Origin: Macrostomum hystrix
Taxonomy: Eukaryota; Platyhelminthes; Macrostomidae
Length of the DNA stretch: 64,000 nt
Assembly (NCBI GenBank): GCA_950097015.1
Contig: CATNEN010000001.1
Location: 217,501 to 281,500, forward strand
Reading direction: 5' to 3'
The first letter of the stretch is position 1. Every line of letters begins with the position of its first letter. A model generated the notes under the pieces. It saw only the letters and a list, made by a program, of their open reading frames with translations, was not told the DNA's origin and made no database searches. A program made the translations under genes and the position numbers. Shown one piece after another: positions 33,538 to 46,150 of this stretch.

Positions 33538-36500
33538 TCAATAAAACTTAGCCGACTGTTCTGCGCGTTTAACAGCCTTGTCCCGGTGATACTGCCGCTT
33601 ATAATAGCTCTGAGCAAAGGAATTGACAATGGATACTAGAAAGTACACTATCATGCCGGCTACTAGAAGTTCAAAGCCCTGCTGTAGAAGGCTGCGATTT
33701 GAGCCGCTACTAGCAGCAGCGGCGGCGGCGGCGGCGGCAGTGCCAGCATCGCCAGTAGGACGATGCAAAGATTTTCTCTGCTTCTCAAGCAGGTCTCTAA
33801 TAAGAGACTCAAGTAGCGGACCAACAAGTGGGGAGCCGCCAAGCCACTTTGCCAGGGCCTCAACTAGATGAGGCGAGAATGCGAACACGACAAACAGCAT
33901 CTGCAGATGCATCTTAATAACAGCTTTGCCAATTAGTGTGGCAAAGAAGAATGTGCGAAATGGAATGAGAAAATGGCCACACGTGATGCCAGCCAAATCG
34001 AAAAGGGGATTTGGGATAGAGGCGCACAGTAGGATGCCCCAGAAGCCGAGCCGTTGCACCAGGTTGTGTACCTGCGATTGTTGCCAAAGAAAGTAAGGGA
34101 GGGATTGATAGAGGATAAAAAATGAGAATCTTATTTAAATGAATATCAGAAAACACGTGTGCCTTCCCGATTCAAACAAACATATAGGGAAATATATACT
34201 ACTCTAAGTTGGGGAGACCTCTGTTTCTTAGAACTTTTGAGTAGAAGTCTGAAATTTTTAGAAACACAAGAAATTCTATGATTCTCAGAAGCACTCAGAA
34301 GCAACAAATAACTAATACCCACTCAGCAACAGAGAACTAATGCTCCCCAGCAACAGAGAACTAATGCTCCCCAGCAACAGAGAAAAAATGCCTCCCCAGC
34401 AACAGAGGAAAAATGCCTCCCCAGCAACAGAGGAAAAATGCCTCCCCAGCAACAGAGAACTAATGCTCCCCAGCAACGGAGAACTAATGCCCCCCAGCAA
34501 CAATAACTAATGCTCCCCAGCAACAGATAACTAATGCCCCCAGCAACAGAGAACTACTGCTCCCCAGCAACAGAGAACTAATGCCCCCAGCAATAGAGAA
34601 CTAATGCCCCCAGCAATAGAGAACTAATGCCCCCCAGCAACAGATAACTAATGCTCCCCAGCAACAGAGAACTAATGCTCCCCAGCAACAGAGAACTAAT
34701 GCCCCCAGCAACAGAGAACTAATGCCCCCCAGCAACAGATAACTAATGCTCCCCAGCAACAGAGAACTAATGCTCCCCAGCAACAGAGAACTACTGATCC
34801 CCAGCAACAGATAACTAATGCTCCCCAGCAACAGATAATTAATGCTCCCCAGCAACGGAGAACTAATGCCCCCCAGCAACAGAGAACTAATGCCCCCAGC
34901 AACAGAGAAAAAATGCCTCCCCAGCAACAGAGGAAAAATGCCTCCCCAGCAACAGAGGAAAAATGCCTCCCCAGCAACAGAGAACTAATGCTCCCCAGCA
35001 ACGGAGAACTAATGCCCCCCAGCAACAATAACTAATGCTCCCCAGCAACAGATAACTAATGCCCCCAGCAACAGAGAACTACTGCTCCCCAGCAACAGAG
35101 AACTAATGCCCCCAGCAATAGAGAACTAATGCCCCCAGCAATAGAGAACTAATGCCCCCCAGCAACAGATAACTAATGCTCCCCAGCAACAGAGAACTAA
35201 TGCTCCCCAGCAACAGAGAACTAATGCCCCCAGCAACAGAGAACTAATGCCCCCCAGCAACAGATAACTAATGCTCCCCAGCAACAGAGAACTAATGCTC
35301 CCCAGCAACAGAGAACTAATGCTCCCCAGCAACAGATAATTAATGCTCCCCAGCAACGGAGAACTAATGCCCCCCAGCAACAGAGAACTAATGCTCCCCA
35401 GCAACAGATAACTAATGCTCCCCAGCAACAGAGAACTAATGCTCCCCAGCAACGGAGAACTAATGCCCCCCAGCAACAGAGAACTAATGCTCCCCAGCAA
35501 CAGAGAACTAATGCTCCCCAGCAACAGAGAACTAATGCTCCCCAGCAACGGAGAACTAATGCCCCCCAGCAACAGAGAACTAATGCTCCCCAGCAACAGA
35601 GAACTAATGCTCCCCAGCAACAGAGAACTAATGCTCCCCAGCAACAGAGAACTAATGCTCCCAGCAGCTCACAAAACTCGAGTTACAAAATCAACACGAA
35701 GAGCTGTTTCCAATTGAGCTTAAGTCAACTCGGTATGAGTCAACAACGATCAGAAGTGTTTTTAAATCAACGATTTTAGCTTAGAAAATCATAAATTGGC
35801 CACTATAATATAACTATACTATCTAACAGAAGTAGAGTAACAGACAGTAGCCATATGACTCACCAGTAGCTTGACTCTAGTAGTGAGAGGCAATTGTCGC
35901 TTAGCATCGGCAGACTGAGCGGCGTGCCTCTGTTCGTGTAGCAACTGCTCCAATTCGTCTAGTTCCTCACTGTCCGGATCCATGCCAGATAGTCTAGCAG
36001 CTCTGGCTAGAAAGTAGGGCGGCAATTCGCCTATGGCTGTGCCGGCGCCCCAACTGAATGCTTCCAGGCGAACCTGCGAGGGCGACAAATCTAGATATGA
36101 GACTAGACATGAGACTAGGCATGAGATTATATATGACACTAGACATGAGACTATATATGAGACTATATATGAGACTAGACATGAGACTAGACATGAGACT
36201 AGACATGAGATTATATATGACACTAGACATGAGACTATATATGAGACTAGACATGAGACTAGGCATGAGATTATATATGACACTAGACATGAGACTATAT
36301 ATGAGACTAGACATGAGACTAGGCATGAGATTATATATGACACTAGACATGATACTAGACATGAGACTAGACATGAGACTAGACATGAGATTATATATGA
36401 CACTAGACATGAGACTATATATGAGACTAGACATGAGACTAGGCATGAGACTATATATGAGACTAGACATGAGACTAGACATGAGACTAGACATGAGACT

Positions 36501-37676
36501 AGACATGAGACTAGACATGAGACTAGACATGAGACTATATATGAGACTATATATGAGACTAGACATGAGACTCGACATAATACTAGATATGAGACTAGAC
36601 ATGAGACTAGATATGAGACATGAAATTGGACAAGACTAGAAATGAGATTTGACATGACTAGAAATGAGACTATAAGACAAGACTAGAGAAATGAGACTAT
36701 AAGACAAGACTAGAGAAATGAGATTAGACGCATTACAAGACTGAACGACTCAGTAAATTAAAACAGGATTGACCCTAGAGAAATGAGATAAGACAATAGA
36801 ACTAATAATAAAACAGGAAGTTTTTACCTTCGACAGGATAGCCCAGATGGAGGGTGCCAGCACCTCTGGTGGCACAGTGTCAGTGGGACAGCCAATCTCA
36901 GACGGATAAGGAGGCTCCGGGAAGTTCAAAGTTCGGCACTCGTAAGCGGCCAGTGTCACCCTGGCAATGTGCGGTCCCAAATAGATGAGAAATGTGTGCA
37001 GGCCTGTACCTAGGCCAACACTAGACAGAATGCCAAGCCAGATCCACCAGGAACACCACAGGCCAGTGGCTTCAACAGCGTTTAAGTATTGTCGATGCGG
37101 TCCATCAGCGTGTCTTAGACCAACCAGAGCTAGCAGTAAACAGGCAACTAGGCCAACCCTTAGCCTATTGTGCCACAGTCTAATCATCAGATTGCTAATT
37201 AGAAAATTGCACTCCAACACCGCATAGTAGATTGTGGCTATAGGCCTACGCCACACCACTAGGCGCTCACGTTCGGCTCTCTCCCGCTCTTTGGCCAATT
37301 GACGCAATTGGAATTGTGACTCGGTGCGTGATAGGCCGCCACCGCCGCTGCCATTGGACGGAGCAACGGCAGCAACAGCAGCAGTAGCATCAGCGCCAGA
37401 GTCTACTAAAGCGCCTCTGTAAGCAACTTTAAAACCGAACGCCTCTTTAGTCGAGTTGTATTCCAGACTGTTGTTGGCTTCGCTCATTGCTGCTGAAGAA
37501 TCACCGCTAGATACCAAAGATTGCGACTGTTCTAGTCGCTCAATTAATTCACTTTTTCGGCCAGAGATGCGCAAACCTTTGCTTTTACAAATCTCTCGCA
37601 ATTCGGTTAGTTTGAATTGACTAAAATCTTGCTGGTGTTGCTTATTGGGCTTCTGTTTGCCACCACCGCTGGACAT
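33538..37676 (-). CDS. VMP1: VMP1 (vacuole membrane protein 1) with N-terminal SAP-like motif
   Basis: Three coding exons: 37676-36828, 36073-35864 and 34071-33538, 530 residues; all splice sites are GT-AG in phase 0. The C-terminal 400 residues match VMP1 closely: [86 protein letters not shown] and [14 protein letters not shown]1 is a multi-pass ER protein with a DedA/VTT fold, a lipid scramblase needed for autophagosome and lipoprotein formation. Human VMP1 has about 406 residues; the excess is an N-terminal extension. Residues about 20-49 ([20 protein letters not shown]..) read as a SAP helix-extension-helix motif, followed by a low-complexity linker. I chose the Met at 37676; an in-frame Met at 37748 would add 24 residues. 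Both introns are mostly minisatellite. Confidence 0.93.
34319..35660. repeat. 24-bp minisatellite in VMP1 intron 2
   Basis: Units of CTCCCCAGCAAC plus AGAGAACTAATG with many single-base and length variants, about 55 copies. Blocks of variant order recur (34340-34700 resembles 34880-35230), showing larger internal duplication. A decayed end lies at 35660-35690. Confidence 0.95.
36096..36615. repeat. 12-bp minisatellite in VMP1 intron 1
   Basis: Units ATGAGACTAGAC and ATGAGACTATAT alternate in higher-order blocks, with derived copies trailing to about 36725. Stops are rare, so long Met/Arg/Leu or Ser/Leu frames appear on both strands; these are not genes. Confidence 0.95.
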
Positions 37677-37749
37677 TGTAGAAATGTGGCTGCAAAGTTT
37701 CATATAGGCCATATGTACGCACAATTTGTGTATGACCATATTGGTCAAG

Positions 37750-38150
37750 GAAAATTACTGTAAAAAAGGACGGACTTAAAGGGGACCGAGGCGTAACACA
37801 GCCCCCTTTCGTTTGTCTATTTTTAGAAGCGAAGGCTTCGTTTAACTGTACACTATTTAAGAGGCTGACAAACGCTCTTCTAGAGGGAAGAAATTACAGC
37901 GCATGGGAGAAAACTTTGACTTTCTACCCATGGGAATAACCGAAACTAAAAGAGAGATGGAATCTTATTTATTGATCGTTTCACTTGTTGTATTCACGGA
38001 GACGACGAAACAGCAAACTGTACAGTTGAAACTTTTTACAGAATTTTCATTTTTTAATCTTTAAACTAGACATTCTATTTTGACAGACGTCTTTAAGAAG
38101 GCATTGTCAGCTGGTTTAAAAATCTGTAATATAGTTTTTAAATTATCTAA
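37750..38150. other. VMP1 upstream region
   Basis: Expected promoter and 5' UTR of VMP1 (minus strand). No clear core element seen. Confidence 0.35.
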
Positions 38151-38157
38151 GAATATC

Positions 38158-39290
38158 TGAAGGTATCTAAGGACACCTGAAGTTACTAAGGATACCTGAA
38201 GTTACTAAGGATACCTGAAGTAGTTAAGGACACCTGAAGTTACTAAGGATACCTGAAGTTACTAAGGATACCTGAAGTAGTTAAGGACACCTGAAGTTAC
38301 TAAGGATACCTGAAGTAGTTAAGGACACCTGAAGTTACTAAGGATACCTGAAGTAGTTAAGGACACCCGTGAATGAAGTTACTAAGGATACCTGAAGTTA
38401 CTAAGGATACCTGAAGTTACTAAGGATACCTGAAGTAGTTAAGGAAACCTGAAGTTACTAAGGATACCTGAAGTTACTAAGGATACCTGAAGTTACTAAG
38501 GATACCTGAAGTAGTTAAGGAAACCTGAAGTTACTAAGGATACCTGAAGTTACTAAGGATACCTGAAGTTACTAAGGATACCTGAAGTTACTAAGGATAC
38601 CTGAAGTAGTTAAGGACACCTGAATGAAGTTACTAAGGATACCTGAAGTTACTAAGGATACCTGAAGTAGTTAAGGACACCTGAATGAAGTTACTAAGGA
38701 TACCTGAAGTTACTAAGGATACCTGAAGTAGTTAAGGACACATGAATGAAGTTACTAAGGATACCTGAAGTTACTAAGGATACCTGAAGTTACTAAGGAT
38801 ACCTGAAGTTACTAAGGATACCTGAAGTAGTTAAGGACACCTGAATGAAGTTACTTAGGATACCTGAAGTTACTAAGGATACCTGAAGTAGTTAAGGACA
38901 CCTGAATGAAGTTACTAAGGATACCTGAAGTTACTAAGGATACCTGAAGTAGTTAAGGACACCTGAATGAAGTTACTTAGGATACCTGAAGTTACTAAGG
39001 ATACCTGAAGTAGTTAAGGACACCTGAATGAAGTTACTAAGGATACCTGAAGTTACTAAGGATACCTGAAGTTACTAAGGAAATCTGAAGTAGTTAAGGA
39101 CACCTGAATGAAGTTACTTAGGATACCTGAAGTTACTAAGGATACCTGAAGTAGTTAAGGACACCTGAATGAAGTTACTAAGGATACCTGAAGTTACTAA
39201 GGATACCTGAAGTTACTAAGGATATCTGAAGTAGTTAAGGACACCTGAATGAAGTTGATAAGGAAAAGATACCTGAAGCAATTCAGGATA
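38158..39290. repeat. 19-bp minisatellite upstream of VMP1
   Basis: Units AAGGATACCTGAAGTTACT and AAGGACACCTGAATGAAGTTACT / ..GAAGTAGTT variants, about 55 copies. A three-unit higher-order pattern repeats towards the right end. Confidence 0.95.
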
Positions 39291-39489
39291 CATAAAAATC
39301 GAAAATGACAGACAAGGCTTGTTGGCTTGGTATACGAGTACAACTTTTGCCTACAAGGGCCAACCACTAAGGCAGTGACAATATACACTGTGCAGCAATG
39401 AAAAACATATAAATATGAAAACTAATAGAAAAGTATGCCAGTTTAACAAGTAGATATGGCTTATTTAGTAGGTAATATATAGCTTGTAG

Positions 39490-39595
39490 AACGCAGTACT
39501 CGTAATATACATATATTATATATTATATATATAATATATGTATATATTGCAACAATAGTATATATATAAGGATATATATATATATATATGTTTCA
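39490..39595. repeat. AT microsatellite
   Basis: TATATA-rich palindromic tract. Confidence 0.9.
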
Positions 39596-39909
39596 ATAAT
39601 GATTTCAAATGTAACTTTAAAGGCAGAAATTTTATTAGCAGGAGCCACAAGGACTATGGGTATTGACAAAAAAGTGACATTAGACCCATGGCCAGTAAAA
39701 TAATGTTATGTTGTTAGTACAATACTGAATATAGGATAAGTAAATGTTGATGCAATTTTTGTTGCCTGAGAGATTTTTATTATTTTATACCTTATTGATT
39801 GCCAATTTGTGGCGTAAATTTTGTTTTCAAATTATGGTTGATAAGAATTTTGTTGTCTTCCCCCCTTGAGGGCCTATTTTCATATAAAGAAAATGAAAAC
39901 TTACACAAA

Positions 39910-40387
39910 ATGCATTTTAAAATGCACAATTACTGCTTTTATGTATTGTGCAATTGTTTGGCTATTTGCATGTTATTCGAAATGATTGCTTTGAAGTGGT
40001 CAACATGTGATGTGGATGGGCCATATGGAGTTATATGTTGCCCATCATCAGTTGATTGTGATTTAAGTAAACAATTTTGGGGAGTAATAGATGTCAAATT
40101 GTCAAAAAAACAGTCCAAAACTGCTGGCCTGTTACCCAAGAGCGCCAATTTAGTGGTGAATGTGCAATCAGTAGAAATCTTCTCTAAAGCCATGCCTACA
40201 ACAGCCACAACAGCAGACTGAGAAGCAGGAAAGGCTGACTGAAGCCATGGCCAAAGCAGTGGCTAAAATGCTTATAGAAAAGCATCTACCAAGTGTGGAC
40301 ATTGAAGCTTTGTGCCTATTTCTTACCAGCTCCCTTGGCCACAGAATGGAGCCAGCAATGGTCCAAAGGATTGCCAAATTCAGATAG
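39910..40387 (+). pseudogene. Possible coding remnant, unknown
   Basis: An open stretch to 40221 (..WSTCDVDGPYGVICC..) and, after a frame change near 40195, a plausible helical frame ending at TAG 40385 (LTEAMAKAVAKMLIEKHLP, then ALCLFLTSSLGHRMEP). The second part has good codon-like character but no family I recognise. A frameshift or intron would be needed to join them. Confidence 0.25.
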
Positions 40388-40389
40388 GC

Positions 40390-41160
40390 CTAGACATTAT
40401 TTCTATAGGCCTAGGCCTATCATCACATTATAATTTTTTATCAGAGCCAAAACCCTACATATTGTTATTTTTGCATTTTGCATAGCTATTTTTGCAAGAT
40501 ACTGCTCCCTGCTCCCTGCTACCCTATAAAGTTGGACTTGGACCTACTAGGCAGGTGCTAGTCATTTGATTTCGTCAAATAAGTTAATGAATATGTCAGA
40601 TGAAGTGACTGAATTTTAGGTGTACCAAAACTGAAATAGACAAAACGATCCAGATGGGTTTGTATTAATTCTGACTAGATGCTAGCGTTATTTAACAAGC
40701 CCAAACGTTTCATTAAAGCCCATATGACAGTTCATGAAAGAAGTCAGTGTTATAAGTGTTGTTCATTGATTTATTGATTTAGCTAGGCTTATTGGTTGAT
40801 GTTTGGCAAAGACAATTAAGAAGACTGATTAGTCCATTTAAGGTGCATATATATGGAAAGCAATTTATTAAAAGCCTCGAACGCACATAATATAAAAATT
40901 TTTGCGTAAAAAATATTAGTAATACGACAAACAGTTTTAAAATGTATCGCGAAAAGGAGCAACGATGAAATTACGAGTATGCGCTGTGTACTTACATTTA
41001 CAACTCCCATAATTCCGGTAAATTTTACACAATACATTGGTTGTCAAGTTTCGTCGAAATAATTTGAGCTGAACTTTGACTTTATTTTTAACATCGAGTA
41101 GAAATCTGAATATCGCTCGGGATGTCAATACATTTTCGGTTACAAGTAACGAATGAAAAA
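40390..41160. other. Intergenic, nothing recognised
   Basis: AT-rich DNA with no supported gene or repeat. Confidence 0.4.
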
Positions 41161-41235
41161 TCATTTTTGGAGAATTTAGTAACGGAAGTTACTTCCGTTA
41201 CTTTTTAAAAGTAACTTGCCCAGCACTGACATTTA
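41160..41235 (-). mobile_element. DNA-transposon end (GTAAC-rich, CAGTGCTGGGCAAG terminus)
   Basis: Read on the minus strand it starts CAGTGCTGGGCAAGTTAC and continues with GTAAC palindromes (AACGGAAGTTACTTCCGTT). This style of terminus is common to non-autonomous DNA elements in many animals. The other end is not found. Confidence 0.4.
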
Positions 41236-41640
41236 TACGAGCGTATAATGATGATCCTATACAGTTTCTTGTGTTGTAACAGTACTTTCAACTTTTCCCA
41301 TATCCTTGCCCTTTTTTGTTACTTTCTCTTCGTTTCTTTGTTTTTCACTGCGTCACCCTCTTTTCGCAAGCCTTCTGGATTTTAATTTTTATATGATTGG
41401 CAGTTGTATGTTTAACGACCGTCACCCAATGCATGGGTGACGCGTTAGTCAGGCTTTCGTAGCAAACTGGCGCGTTGTTGTGATTAGTTGGGTGGGTGAC
41501 TGCTCTCATTGACCGGCCGCCCTTTACTCGCGGTTGCTTTTCTATTAATTTACTTCGCTGTTTTGCAAAAAATGGGAATCACTTTCCTTTTCACTTTTAG
41601 CAAAGGTTCAAATTCTGCGCGCACGGCTACATTGGCGACC
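41236..41640. other. Spacer with short palindrome
   Basis: Contains GTCACCCAATGCATGGGTGAC (41421-41441), a near-perfect palindrome, and a nearby GGGTGGGTGAC. Otherwise nothing assignable. Confidence 0.35.
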
Positions 41641-43060
41641 ATGCTATAGTTAAGTACCATGCAAAGCGCGCGACGACTACTTGGAGCTACGAGGAATTAA
41701 GAGGCGTCAGATGAGTCAAATGAAGCGGAGAATACTCTCTCAGAATTCATCAATCCTTTACTCCATCCATCAATCGATCAACTCTTAATCCATCAATTAT
41801 CTTTAGAGTTCATCAATTCCTGTCCAATCCTTTAGCGACTGTAGTCAACATTCAGCACAAATCCCTTCCTATACTACAAGAGCAAGGATCAAGAGCGCGA
41901 CGACCAACATCCAGGTCTACAAGCAGATTAACCAATCCCTTTCTAAGCGACGATGGTCGCAGGACAGAGCGGCCAATATTAAGTGAATCAGTTTCTCCTA
42001 GACGCTCACCGAGCCCATTGTCAAACAGAAAGGCAACTGCATGTGATGCAGCATGTTGATAAACCTGAAACTGCTAAATCATTTGACAGCACCTCTAAAT
42101 TAAGCCGCAATTTTCACCAGTGCCGAAGCCGGCACCTACAAAGGCCGATCGAAGACTTCGACGAATTTTTCGTCAGGATCGGCGCGCGCGTACATCCATC
42201 GCTTTCCCGGCCTGATCAACAAGATCAACATGCCGAAGATGCTGACAAGCTAGATCAACACCCTGACAGCATACCTGCAGGTACCGGCTTTCACAACCTA
42301 CACGACGTGGCTTGCATGGGATGCTGTGCGCTTACGCTGGACTAACATGCACCTGGAAAAAGCTGCATGGAAGAACTTCATGGAGTATATGAATGCGGAG
42401 ATCTCGTAGCGCACCTTCGGTCTTGTCACGTGCCTCACTTTTTCGCCGCGAGTTCCGATCGCTCGGCATCGTCAACAGGATGACACCTTCGATAATATAA
42501 GTACCTCACGGAACTGCAACGGCTGCATGGCCGCAAATTAAGGTGTATCCGGATCCCGATGCTCAAGTCTACGCCCAGCAGGCAACCCTATAGCTCGAAC
42601 AGTTCATATGCAAGGACTTAAACTACGTACGACTACGTTGCCGAGCGTCTGCTCAATCAGTTAAATGACACAGTGCCACTGTACACTGCAAACAAGAAAA
42701 GCAAAAAACACACAGCAAAGAACACCGCCAAGTATAGACCTCCGGCGTCCTGAAGCGTCGATTCCTTCATTGTTGCTTGCCGGCTAATGGGCCAGCTACT
42801 TCTATAATGCACTCCAGCAACGGCCGGAGGTCAGTGCCAAGTAAACAGCGGTCCTAATATCTGCTTTGGCTGCGGTCAGCTCAGCCACATCCGTCGGAAC
42901 TGCCTAAACAACAGGAGGGATGGTTCACAAGCACCAGCCCTCGCAGAACTTGGAAGTTCGGCCTCAACACATCGCCTTAGCAGCTGCCATGCAGCCGCCG
43001 GACCATACGCAATTCGTCACGGCGTTTGCTTTCGGGAAATTTGCCTGGCAGGTTGTCTGC
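41640..43060 (+). pseudogene. Decayed gag-like retrotransposon remnant
   Basis: A CCHC zinc knuckle, CFGCGQLSHIRRNC, is encoded at about 42858-42902. Upstream, in shifting frames, are fragments such as FTTYTTWLAWDAVRLRW and YDYVAERLLNQLNDTVPLY that read like a capsid-type Gag. Stops and frameshifts are frequent. No reverse transcriptase and no LTR pair were seen, so the superfamily is open. Confidence 0.5.
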
Positions 43061-44249
43061 CGAAATTTGCTCGCAGAATTTTACTTGCCGTGCTTATGGC
43101 TCCTATCTACCTAGTAACGTACCTATAATTAAGCTACACTATACCTTTTAGCTGATAGCTTGCTTGAATTGCCTTACACTTACACTACGTCTTCCTTTTG
43201 GAGAGCGAAAGTAATAGCTAAATCAATTCAGGATGCTTTAACAAGCGCAATTGTATTGTAGTTTACTTCCTAGTACCACTTTATTAAATTTTCAAGGCTA
43301 TATGATTGTTTCAGTTTATATTATATTTTAATTGACTAATTAGCTTATACTACGAATGCTGCATATTGCGTCAGTTTTATGTTTTCCCGAAGCTGTTTTT
43401 CTTTCAATAACAGTTCGGCACTTTTTGGTATTACGCAAAAGCTTAAAGATTAGCGTTGTTATAATGTTGCCCAGTCAGTGTGCACGAGATGGGGGTAGGG
43501 GGAAGACCTACTAGTATACTTTTGCTCTCAAATCCATGCACTATACTAGCTCTCACAAACAAAAAGCTTCGTTCGCAAAAATACACCTTGGCTCGCATTG
43601 TTTGGATATACTCGTATATATACCTGCCGACTGCTGCCACTTTTGCAGTATATTCGACTAAAAAAGCTGCAGGGTTGAAGTCGGTTTGAAGATTATAACG
43701 CTAAATTGCACCGAGTTTTTCTTTTTACTTGAAAAACGCAAAACATAAAGGTCTCATTTGCTAAAAAGGCGGTCAGGGCCAGAGACAGTTAGAGCTACGG
43801 TCCTTAAATTTATACTTCACATTTACCGAACTGCGTGGCACGCGTTCGAACATTCCAGTTGATATCAAAATAATAATATAGATATATATAGAATAATTAG
43901 GTTAAACAACATCTATAAAAGGTTAAGTAAGCCCCCTGTAACTGGATGCTAAAGGCCTATAGCTTGTATGGCTGGCTCAGCTTTCGAGGCAAAATGCTTG
44001 CAAAAAAAGAAAGCAGACCTAACGATGAAGCGCATTTCGTTTAATGTGTTGCACAATAAACACAAACAGTGTAACATGTATATTGGCAAATTTATTGTCC
44101 CGTAAGTTTTTTTAATATAAAACTGTGCTAACAGAACATAAAGAAAATGTTAATAAGAGACTCAATTTAGCTGAAAAAATATTAAACTAATAAAAAAATT
44201 GCACTATTTTGAGTGTTTTGTTTTAGTTTTCAAAAAGTGTACTAATTCG
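43061..44249. other. Intergenic, nothing recognised
   Basis: AT-rich DNA without a supported gene. The open frames here (for example 43443-43689 on both strands) are short and featureless. Confidence 0.4.
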
Positions 44250-44350
44250 AATCGAAATCCTCTACAACGCCGGCCATATTTTATTCTTCGGCAGCGAACC
44301 GTAGTATGACGTAGGCTTGTTGAGAATTTTACGATTTCTAAGTGTATTTC
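44250..44350 (+). promoter_or_regulatory. Candidate TOP-type promoter of the snoRNA host gene
   Basis: A CRE-like TGACGTAG (44307) lies upstream of a pyrimidine tract CTTTTTCC starting at 44350. A start at the C would give a 5' TOP transcript, the usual class for snoRNA host and ribosomal protein genes. The first donor (ACTG, then GTAAGT) follows 45 nt later. Confidence 0.4.
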
Positions 44351-45149
44351 TTTTTCCAAGTGTACTCGTTTTTACGACTCTACGTCTTTCACTGGTAAGT
44401 ATATATTTATATTTATGTGTTTTTTAAAGAATTGCATGCTTTGTATCTACCGTTTGCTTTGTAGCTAACTTTAGCCTTTCCGCGGCCGCTTATGTGAACA
44501 TTGAAAAGTTATGCTTAGATGTAAAGCCGGTCTTTAATCCACACGTAGTTTTTTCAATTTTTATATATTAGTCTAGTTTATTTAGTTATTTAGTTAGGCC
44601 CTACTAATTATTTAGCCACAGCTAAATACAGTCAGTGTTTTTAGACTTAACATTGCTTGTTGTTGCTTCATAATTTATATAATAGTAAAGCTCTCAAGTT
44701 TAAGAAGACTTGCAAGCAATGTAAAAATTAAAATTTTAAATCTTGAAAAAATGACCAGAATCAAGGTGTGTCCAAAATTGCATTTAACAATGAAACCTAA
44801 GTTTGAGGCTAGAAATCAGTGTTTGACAAAGTGACCAAGCTTTTTTGGCTATTTTGTCATCTAGTTTTTAACTAGCCATAGAATACAAGTAACAAAAACA
44901 CCACTAATTTAGACCCCACTAATCCTTGGATCCAGCCTTTTCTCTCGACACAATGTGCTAAGTAAACAGATGATTGAATAGGCCCATTCTTTTTGAATCA
45001 TTCCTTAACTTTTTCTGAAAAGTTTCGTTTTTAATTAATTAAATTAGAAATTAAATTAAATTAGAAATTCCTTTAATTAGAAAAAGGAATTTAGGAATCC
45101 AATCATTAATGTTGCTGGCAATGTTCTACTTCTATTTGTTATTCAGGTA

Positions 45150-45780
45150 AAGTTGCTCGCTTGGCAAATAATATGAATAAAAAGGCGAGAATCAACATTT
45201 AATGTTTAACAACGCGTTTCGCACGTTTCGTGCATCTTCAGGTTTATTAAAACGAATATAGCAAATAGAACAGCGAATAAATATGAGATTTTGGGTGAAC
45301 TTTATTCAATATTTTTTAATCAATAATTTAAAATTTTCCGAGTACATATTTGATATTCCGTAAGTCAAGAGGCAAGTCCAGGGGCGGATTGTTAGCATTA
45401 CAGCCAGCAGTGTAGAAAGTACAGCCAGTGCCCCCTCCCTCAGAACACACGGAGAACATGGCCTGCGCCACTGTGTTGGAGTTGAGTGTTGAGGTTGGGG
45501 GAATGAGCTTTAATGTACAACGCTTCAAGTATCTGCAGTTTGGAGTCAAATGAGCATTGGTCAATGACTTTGAAGCGCTCTTTGGGTTTGCAGCTGGAGC
45601 AGCTATTACATTCTAAGAGATGGTTTTGAATAGTCGACGGTTTCAGCCAGTGCTCCCTGATTCTATTGTGCAGGTGCCTTTTAGTCTTCCCCACGTAGGA
45701 GACGCTCTGGTCATCAGAGCAGTTGAATTGGTAAACTACACCAGCACGAAGAGCACAGGGAACACGTGACTTCAACCAAC
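45150..45780 (-). mobile_element. Penelope-like element fragment (GIY-YIG endonuclease)
   Basis: The minus-strand frame 45775-45440 encodes VVYQFNCSDDQSVSYVGKTK, then HLHNRIREHW and LEALYIKAHSPNLN, the GIY-YIG endonuclease domain found C-terminal to the reverse transcriptase in Penelope-like elements. Reading on, the element ends with GCACGAAACGTGCGAAACGC-type sequence near 45215-45235, typical of these elements' 3' part. The reverse transcriptase is absent: a 5'-truncated copy inside intron 1 of the host gene. Confidence 0.75.
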
Positions 45781-45838
45781 CGACAAAGTTGCCAACTTTA
45801 GCAAAAAGAAAGATGATGCTCTGATGACCAGAGCATAG

Positions 45839-46150
45839 GTTTTAGACCTATTCATACAAGCTGCCATGTGGATAAGCTGAAAATTATCGGCATGGCTCTG
45901 TATGAATAAAATTGAAATTAATAGCATGGTATTTTATATAAAAAGTTGTAGACCTATTCATACAAGCTGCCGTGTGGATAAGCTGAAAATTATCGGCATG
46001 GCTCTGTATGAATAAAATTGAAATTAATAGCATGGTATTTTATATAAAAAGTTGTAGACCTATTCATACAAGCTGCCGTGTGGATAGCAGAAAATTATCA
46101 GCACAGATCCATGTGGATAAAATTGAAATTATCGGCACGGGACCGTGGGA
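45839..46150 (+). repeat. 106-bp tandem repeat, three copies, each a hairpin
   Basis: Copies start at 45839, 45945 and 46051 (GTTKTAGACCTATTCATACA); the third diverges after about 70 bp. Each copy contains ATTCATACA and TGTATGAAT about 50 bp apart, so every unit can fold on itself. It abuts the Penelope-like fragment. Confidence 0.8.

Noticed and set aside
34319-39290. CRISPR-like arrays of direct repeats
   Set aside because: Units are contiguous without unique spacers, and the genome is eukaryotic.
41421-41441. Palindrome GTCACCCA..GGGTGAC as an operator or attachment site
   Set aside because: A single short palindrome without supporting context in an animal genome; recorded only as spacer content.
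44960-45018. Additional C/D snoRNA in host intron 1
   Set aside because: ATGATTG and CTGA are present, but box C is poor, no rRNA guide was found and no acceptor lies at the expected distance.
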